Source: Aphrophora alni
Taxonomy: Eukaryota; Arthropoda; Insecta; Hemiptera; Aphrophoridae
DNA length: 64,000 bases
Assembly: GCA_963513935.1 (NCBI GenBank)
Contig: OY740766.1
Span: forward strand, 5,411,861-5,475,860
Reading direction: 5' to 3'
Shown: positions 63,038-64,000 of the stretch, piece after piece
How positions within the stretch are numbered: the stretch's first letter is position 1
How the letters are laid out: each line of letters opens with the position of its first letter
Notes under the pieces: model-generated
Databases searched by the model: none
Told to the model about the DNA's origin: nothing
What the model saw: the letters and a program-made list of their open reading frames with translations, nothing else
Program-made: the position numbers and the translations under genes

Positions 63038-63182
63038 GCGGTACTGCAGGTTAGGGATCAGTGTATTAAACGTATTCGATGGTGTGCACACGCGTTGATA
63101 TTTCCTGTGTTAATGTGCGCGTGTATGTGTATATGTGTTGTGTAATAATTTATTTTAATGTTTTAACGACCTCAGCAGAGCG

Positions 63183-63220
63183 ATTTTCTGAAAATGGAAC
63201 GAGTTCCGAAACGCGTCATA
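63183..63220 (+). ncRNA. Hammerhead-like ribozyme motif downstream of PLE endonuclease
   Basis: CTGAAAA (63188-63194, core with G8 changed to A), extra T, GGAA-CGAG-TTCC (helix II, four pairs and a tetraloop), GAAA, ACGCGT palindrome (63211-63216), then C, the preferred base before cleavage. Pairing of helix I is poor. Its place just 3' of the endonuclease stop links this motif family to the PLE. Confidence 0.5.
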
Positions 63221-63229
63221 TGATTATAA

Positions 63230-64000
63230 AGTAAGTAACTACTTTATTATTAAAAAAGTCACATAGACGGACATTATTGTTCTTTTATTATATATAATTT
63301 TAAGTTGATTAAAAATTAAAATCAATTTATAACAATTTTGAAAAAATAAAATAAAGTTAGGTTAGTAAGGTTGAATAATTGAACGCGTGGCGCGGTGGAA
63401 AAATAATATTGTGCCGCAGTTCTGCAAAATAAACTGGTTAAATTATGATTTGATTAAACGAAGTTTATTGAATGGTTTGGTTTACTATTACGAAGCAAGC
63501 ATAGATGGATAATTCAGAAAAGATAAAAACGGTTTATATAAACTAAAGTATGAAACCATTGTTTTTGTTTTTATTTTATCTAATAGATAGTAATAGTAGG
63601 CCTACTTCACAATTTACATTGCGATCATTGATAATTTCCAAATAAACAGTATGATCTACCACCATCTAAAATGAGACAAGTCTTATCACAAATTCATTAT
63701 CGGAGTCATTATTACACTACAAGATTAAAGATTGGTAAATGAATTGCCTTAATTTTAGATATAGCTAGATAAGGGGATAAATATAGCAATCATGACAATC
63801 ATTTTGCAATACAATAAACTGTCTTAATATGTTCGAAGTTATATGAAACAATTAAGCACATATGTTGTAATGACTAACTAGTGTACTAGTCACCACTCTG
63901 ATATATAACGATTGCCGAAACGAAATGTTTTTAGCATGATTAGTTTGAGTCATTACAAACAAAAATATATACGGGGTAAAAAACACCTTTGGAGTTGAAC
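63230..64000. other. AT-rich sequence to the window end, nothing recognised
   Basis: Contains a short GTTAGGTTAG remnant at 63356-63366 and a GC-richer patch near 63383-63420. No gene was recognised. Confidence 0.4.

Overview
This window is AT-rich, gene-poor nuclear DNA from an animal, most likely an arthropod. The best clue is a 0.6-kb interstitial block of CCTAA/TTAGG units (about 12.96-13.75 kb) with shorter TTAGG blocks at 47.46 and 52.95 kb. TTAGG is the telomere repeat of most insects outside Diptera. The transposon content agrees: Penelope-like elements (PLEs), non-LTR retrotransposon relics and many short inverted-repeat (MITE-like) elements. The species cannot be named from this sequence, and there are no signs of bacterial gene organisation.

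I find no complete host protein-coding gene. The only intact, recognisable coding sequence is the GIY-YIG endonuclease end of a PLE (62.60-63.04 kb, + strand). A second PLE 3' fragment is at 24.04-24.56 kb, with target-site duplications and an empty site visible in another repeat copy. Decayed jockey/CR1-like non-LTR relics are at 28.84-29.73 kb (endonuclease part) and 56.54-57.56 kb (reverse transcriptase part). Two short open segments with good splice signals (11.50-11.64 kb, - strand; 51.06-51.23 kb, + strand) are weak exon candidates.

The most interesting system is a family of about ten short motifs scattered over the window. Each has the order CTGA(N)GAT, hairpin, GAAA, short palindrome (ACGCGT or ACATGT), with flanks that can pair in the better copies. 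This is the layout of a minimal hammerhead ribozyme (CUGANGA, helix II, GAAA, helix III, UH), as known from PLE terminal repeats. Hairpin sequences differ between subfamilies but stay paired. Two copies lie just downstream of PLE GIY-YIG coding sequence. In three places the motif or its flank is part of an inverted repeat. A constant extra unpaired base before helix II differs from the textbook motif.

Layout: 0.47-0.83 kb diverged MITE; 6.55-6.79 kb head-to-head PLE ends; 11.5 kb exon candidate; 12.96-13.75 kb TTAGG-type composite array; 16.27 kb best-folded ribozyme-like motif; 20.00-20.56 kb TA-flanked MITE; 22.1-33.3 kb a large repeat family with arms of about 3 kb in inverted orientation around a spacer of about 3 kb, carrying a PLE insertion in one arm and a DNA-transposon-like element with a 7-bp target duplication in the other; 38.51-39.69 kb a long inverted repeat with arms of about 0.5 kb; 46.8 and 50.1-50.4 kb further inverted PLE-type ends; 51.4-51.8 kb microsatellites; 53.68-54.04 kb tandem 161-bp repeat related to a motif dispersed throughout; 54.4-55.4 kb another copy of the large family with AT expansions; 56.1-57.6 kb ribozyme-like motif and non-LTR relic; 59.4 kb (GA)n; 60.48-60.72 kb foldback element; 62.6-63.2 kb PLE endonuclease plus ribozyme-like motif. 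The remaining sequence is AT-rich with nothing recognisable beyond decayed repeat pieces.
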